NCBI GenBank assembly: GCA_016218495.1
Contig: JACRDU010000130.1
Span: 1 to 39,103, forward strand
DNA from: Elusimicrobiota bacterium
GTDB taxonomy: Bacteria > Elusimicrobiota > Elusimicrobia > UBA1565
DNA: 39,103 bases
Reading direction: 5' to 3'
Shown: one piece after another, positions 36,925-39,103 of the stretch
Numbering within the stretch: position 1 is the stretch's first letter
Layout of the letters: each line of letters begins with the position of its first letter
Translations under genes and position numbers: made by a program
Notes under the pieces: generated by a model
What the model was told of the DNA's origin: nothing
The model's input: the letters and a program-made list of their open reading frames with translations, nothing else
Database searches by the model: none

Positions 36925-37797
36925 GTGAAGTGCCCGAACTGCATGTTCGATGTCCAAGCGGGCACCGAGAATTGCCCGTTCTGCAACTTCGTCATCCCCC
37001 CTCCCCCCGCCTCCGCCGACGACCCCGTAGCGGTCGATGAGCACGGCGTGCCGGTGGAGCCGGCGGCCGCGGTGCCGGTGCCCGACCCGGAATCGATGAT
37101 TCTCGAAGGGACTCTGCCGTCGGCCCCCCCGCCTACCTCCTGCGAAGAGCCGGCGCCCGCTCCCGCGCCCGCCGCGGCCGGCGGCGGGGCGGTGAAGTTC
37201 GTCGTTATCGCGGCCGCGGCATTCCTCGCCTTCAAGCTGGGGCTGCTCGACAACCTCCTGATGCTGGTCGGGCTGGCCTCGCCGCCACACGCGCCGCCCG
37301 CGGCCGTCGCCCCGCCCGCGCAGCCGGCGGCGCGCCAAGAGCCGGCTTCTCCGCCCGCTTACGAGCCGTTGTCGTCGGGCCCCGGAGGCCCCATCGCTCC
37401 GGCCGGGGGCAAGCCGGAGGCCGAGAAGCCCGCGCCGGCCGTGCAATGGACCTTCGAGGGCACCGTGTACGACATGCTGTCGTTCCGTCCCGTCAAAGGC
37501 GTCGTCCTCCTCTTCATGACGCAGAGCGAGGAGGAGACCTTCGAGTCCAGGACCGATGCGCGGGGGCGCTTCAGGATCGTCCTACCCCCGCGCGGCGAGG
37601 GCTACAAGCTCGTCGCAGACCACCCCGAATACATCGGGGAGTACTTCGATGAGACGGCTCCGCCCATCAAGAGCTGGAGCCTGTCCAAGCGCCGGCAGAT
37701 GCGCGCGGCCAAGCCCTCACACCTGCCGTGGGCGGCCAAGGACGCGGCTCCCGTGCGGCGGGACTTCGTCCTCTTCCCCGACATCACGGACCAATAG
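36925..37797 (+). CDS. Zinc-ribbon / single TM / carboxypeptidase-regulatory-like domain protein
   Basis: 290 aa. Residues 1-22 form a four-Cys zinc ribbon (CPNC at 3-6, CPFC at about 18-21). An acidic/Pro linker leads to one transmembrane helix (about 90-118, VKFVVIAAAAFLAFKLGLL and DNLLMLVGLA). A second Pro/Ala linker follows. Residues about 172-285 resemble a carboxypeptidase-regulatory-like beta sandwich (FEGTVYDMLSFRPVKGVVLLF ... ESRTDARGRFRIVLPPRGEGY). The ribbon would be cytoplasmic and the beta domain periplasmic. GTG 36925 is chosen over an ATG at 36898, because TACACT ends 6 bases before it and because the ribbon then starts at the N-terminus as usual. It lies 48 bases after the giant exported protein. 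Function unknown. Confidence 0.82.
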   Translation: MKCPNCMFDVQAGTENCPFCNFVIPPPPASADDPVAVDEHGVPVEPAAAVPVPDPESMILEGTLPSAPPPTSCEEPAPAPAPAAAGGGAVKFVVIAAAAFLAFKLGLLDNLLMLVGLASPPHAPPAAVAPPAQPAARQEPASPPAYEPLSSGPGGPIAPAGGKPEAEKPAPAVQWTFEGTVYDMLSFRPVKGVVLLFMTQSEEETFESRTDARGRFRIVLPPRGEGYKLVADHPEYIGEYFDETAPPIKSWSLSKRRQMRAAKPSHLPWAAKDAAPVRRDFVLFPDITDQ

Positions 37798-37806
37798 AGG
37801 GCCCGT

Positions 37807-38832
37807 TCAAGGTCTTAAGTTACCGAGCCAGGATTGCAGGCGCTCGGCCAGCCCCGGACCGCGCCAGGCGGCGCGGACCTTCTCCAACAGCGGATAGAGG
37901 ACGTCGCCGGGGCAGTCGGTCTGCCCGCGGTCGCGGTGCCCCTTGTAGGTCTCCGGCCCGGCGCCGTAGGACGCCTGCAGCCAGCGGCCGAGCCGGACGG
38001 AGGCGTCGAGCTGTTCGGGAGCGACGGGATGGTTGAAGGGCGGATGGTGGCTGCCCATGAAGCAGATGCCGACGTTGCCGGAATTGTCGTTCTTGACGTG
38101 CGCCCCGACGACGTCCACGGGGCGGCCCTGGAAAATCCGTCCTTGGGAATCCACGAGGAAGTGGTAGCCGATGTCGTTCCAGCCGCGGCCGTTCTGGTGG
38201 AAGTCCTGCAGGAAGCGCATCTCGGCCAAGGACTCTTCGAGCGTGGACGGCCGGCGCCCCTGGGTGTGGTGCTGGGTGACCCGGTCGGGCTTGTGCGGGG
38301 AGAACGGCTCTTTGGGGGGACGGGCGCCCCAGCCGTCGCGGGCGATGAAGGCCGGCGGCTCCGCGGGGGCCGCCGCGGGACGCGGGCCGGGCCGGGAGGC
38401 CTCCTGCGCGCCGGACATGAAGACCTGCATGGAGTAGAGGGTCAGCGGGGACGAAGCCGCCGGGCCGGAGCCGAGGGCGCGGACCATGAGCGCGCCCGTC
38501 CCGGCGCCGTCGAAGCGGACCTTGGCCCAGAACCTGCCGTCCGCGCCCCGATGCAGGTCCGCCTTGCGCCACGCCGACCAGCCGGCCGGCTCTTGTCGCG
38601 CGGCTTCGAAGCCGACGCCCGCCGCCGGGGCTTCCCCCTGGAAGATGACGGAGTCGTAGGGCGCGGGGAAGGGGTCCGAAGGGCCCAGCTCGAGCAGGGC
38701 CGTGCCCGCTCCGGACGGCCTCACCAGGGTATACACGCCGGCGGCCGGGGTTCCCCCGAGCGTGACGGCAGGGTCCCCCTCTTGGGCGGCGGCCGGAAGG
38801 ACGGCGAGGGCCAGCAGGAGCGCCGACAGCAT
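37807..38832 (-). CDS. Secreted PGRP / amidase_2 N-acetylmuramoyl-L-alanine amidase
   Basis: 341 aa. Signal peptide at 1-17 (MLSALLLALAVLPAAAQ). Residues about 20-150 are an N-terminal beta domain I do not recognise. The amidase core runs from FIARDGWGARPPKEPF (a typical PGRP opening) through TQHHTQG (first zinc His), GWNDIGYHFLVDSQGRIFQGRP, GNVGICFMG, and GHRDRGQTDCPGDVLY, which supplies the second His and the Cys. The zinc ligand set is complete, so it should cleave the amide between muramic acid and L-Ala in peptidoglycan. Tandem ATGs occur at 38835 and 38832; TATAAT ends 6 bases before the second. It ends convergently 9 bases from the zinc-ribbon gene. Confidence 0.9.
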   Translation of the reverse strand: MLSALLLALAVLPAAAQEGDPAVTLGGTPAAGVYTLVRPSGAGTALLELGPSDPFPAPYDSVIFQGEAPAAGVGFEAARQEPAGWSAWRKADLHRGADGRFWAKVRFDGAGTGALMVRALGSGPAASSPLTLYSMQVFMSGAQEASRPGPRPAAAPAEPPAFIARDGWGARPPKEPFSPHKPDRVTQHHTQGRRPSTLEESLAEMRFLQDFHQNGRGWNDIGYHFLVDSQGRIFQGRPVDVVGAHVKNDNSGNVGICFMGSHHPPFNHPVAPEQLDASVRLGRWLQASYGAGPETYKGHRDRGQTDCPGDVLYPLLEKVRAAWRGPGLAERLQSWLGNLRP

Positions 38833-38838
38833 CATCCG

Positions 38839-38844
38839 ATTATA
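38839..38844 (-). promoter_or_regulatory. Consensus -10 TATAAT of the amidase gene, leaderless
   Basis: TATAAT on the minus strand is followed by three bases and ATGATG, the same arrangement as at dus (10645-10650). The second ATG begins 6 bases after the box. No strong -35 is seen. Confidence 0.65.
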
Positions 38845-38890
38845 TCCCATCGGCCGCTGGATGGCGCGCCTATCTTGGGCCGAAGGGCCC

Positions 38891-38919
38891 ATAACAGGCC
38901 GCTCCGACTAGGCTACAAT
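38891..38919 (+). promoter_or_regulatory. Promoter of the last, cut gene, leaderless
   Basis: ATAACA (38891-38896, 4 of 6 consensus positions), a 17-base spacer and TACAAT (38914-38919) ending exactly 6 bases before the ATG at 38926. Confidence 0.65.
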
Positions 38920-38925
38920 AGGCGG

Positions 38926-39103
38926 ATGCGCGGCCTCCGGCTCCCCCTTGCGGCCCTTTTGACCCTAACGGCGACGCCTCTGCCGGCCCAGGTCGCGGTG
39001 GGCCGCGCGGTCTTGGCCCCGCTGGCCGCGCCGGGACCGGTGCTGATTCCGGGGTCCGCGGCCCGCCCCAGCGTCGTCTCGCCGGGGGCGCTCTTTACCC
39101 CCA
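38926..39103 (+). CDS. Partial CDS: exported Ala/Pro-rich protein
   Basis: Only the first 59 codons are in the window. Residues 1-22 form a signal peptide (MRGLRLPLAALLTLTATPLP, then AQ). The following residues are Ala/Pro/Val/Ser-rich (GPVLIPGSAARPSVVSPG) and resemble the region just after the signal peptide in the MFS protein at 2376 (PILIQPGSSFKPSLSS). The body may therefore be a membrane enzyme or transporter behind such an extension; it cannot be identified from this fragment. Confidence 0.75.
   Translation, partial: MRGLRLPLAALLTLTATPLPAQVAVGRAVLAPLAAPGPVLIPGSAARPSVVSPGALFTP

Noticed and set aside
1-39103. Search for tRNA, rRNA, riboswitch, CRISPR, transposase or phage genes
   Set aside because: No cloverleaf-type arms with CCA context, conserved rRNA words, repeat-spacer arrays, or transposase/integrase motifs were seen by eye on either strand. 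A computed scan would be needed to exclude small RNAs.

Overview
This is a dense, high-GC (about two thirds G+C by eye) bacterial chromosome segment. It carries 26 protein genes that I accept, two of them cut by the window edges. I see no tRNA, rRNA, insertion sequence, phage gene or CRISPR array. The cell is Gram-negative-like: there is a predicted outer-membrane beta-barrel with a FecR-like N-terminus, an AMIN-domain periplasmic protein, a LysM protein and a PilT-type ATPase. The long Ala/Pro-rich exported N-termini, the PilT-type ATPase and the large secreted proteins remind me of high-GC Elusimicrobiota. That placement is an impression, not a test.

Layout. Positions 1-2241 (minus strand) hold the start of a cut gene, an ankyrin-repeat exported protein and a small Ala/Pro-rich membrane protein. 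Positions 2376-7158 (plus) form a four-gene operon: an MFS permease with an exported Ala/Pro-rich N-terminus, a diacylglycerol-kinase-like lipid kinase, a MurG/arabinokinase-type glycosyltransferase and an alpha/beta hydrolase. This could be a glycolipid pathway. Positions 7155-10638 carry pyruvate kinase, an acyl-CoA thioesterase, a small secreted protein and tRNA-dihydrouridine synthase. Positions 10697-15026 (plus) are a five-gene operon closed by a clear intrinsic terminator: PilT-like ATPase, Cys-repeat secreted protein, enoyl-CoA isomerase-like protein, 2,4-dienoyl-CoA-reductase-like SDR and DUF502 membrane protein. Positions 15045-16500 (minus) hold a YtxH-type protein and an AMIN protein.

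The most unusual region is 16619-28804 (minus). In order of transcription it encodes a small soluble histidine kinase, a giant (about 2,520 aa) cytoplasmic coiled-coil histidine kinase, a response-regulator receiver domain joined through one membrane helix to a probable periplasmic beta-propeller, a LysM protein, and a FecR-like/beta-barrel outer-membrane protein. I propose that these form one signalling system linking a very long intracellular filament to the envelope. Downstream on the plus strand (28955-37797) are an unrecognised CxxC/DGHHK protein, a membrane-anchored PHP protein, a 1,902-aa exported protein with tandem repeats, coiled coil, polyglycine and a C-terminal membrane tail, and a zinc-ribbon/TM/beta-domain protein. 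A secreted PGRP/amidase (minus) and a cut Ala/Pro-rich exported protein end the window.

A second theme is regulatory. At least nine first genes of transcription units have a -10-like hexamer ending exactly 6 nt before an ATG or GTG. This implies widespread leaderless mRNAs. Genes inside operons instead use overlaps or Shine-Dalgarno sequences. I used this rule to correct several start codons.
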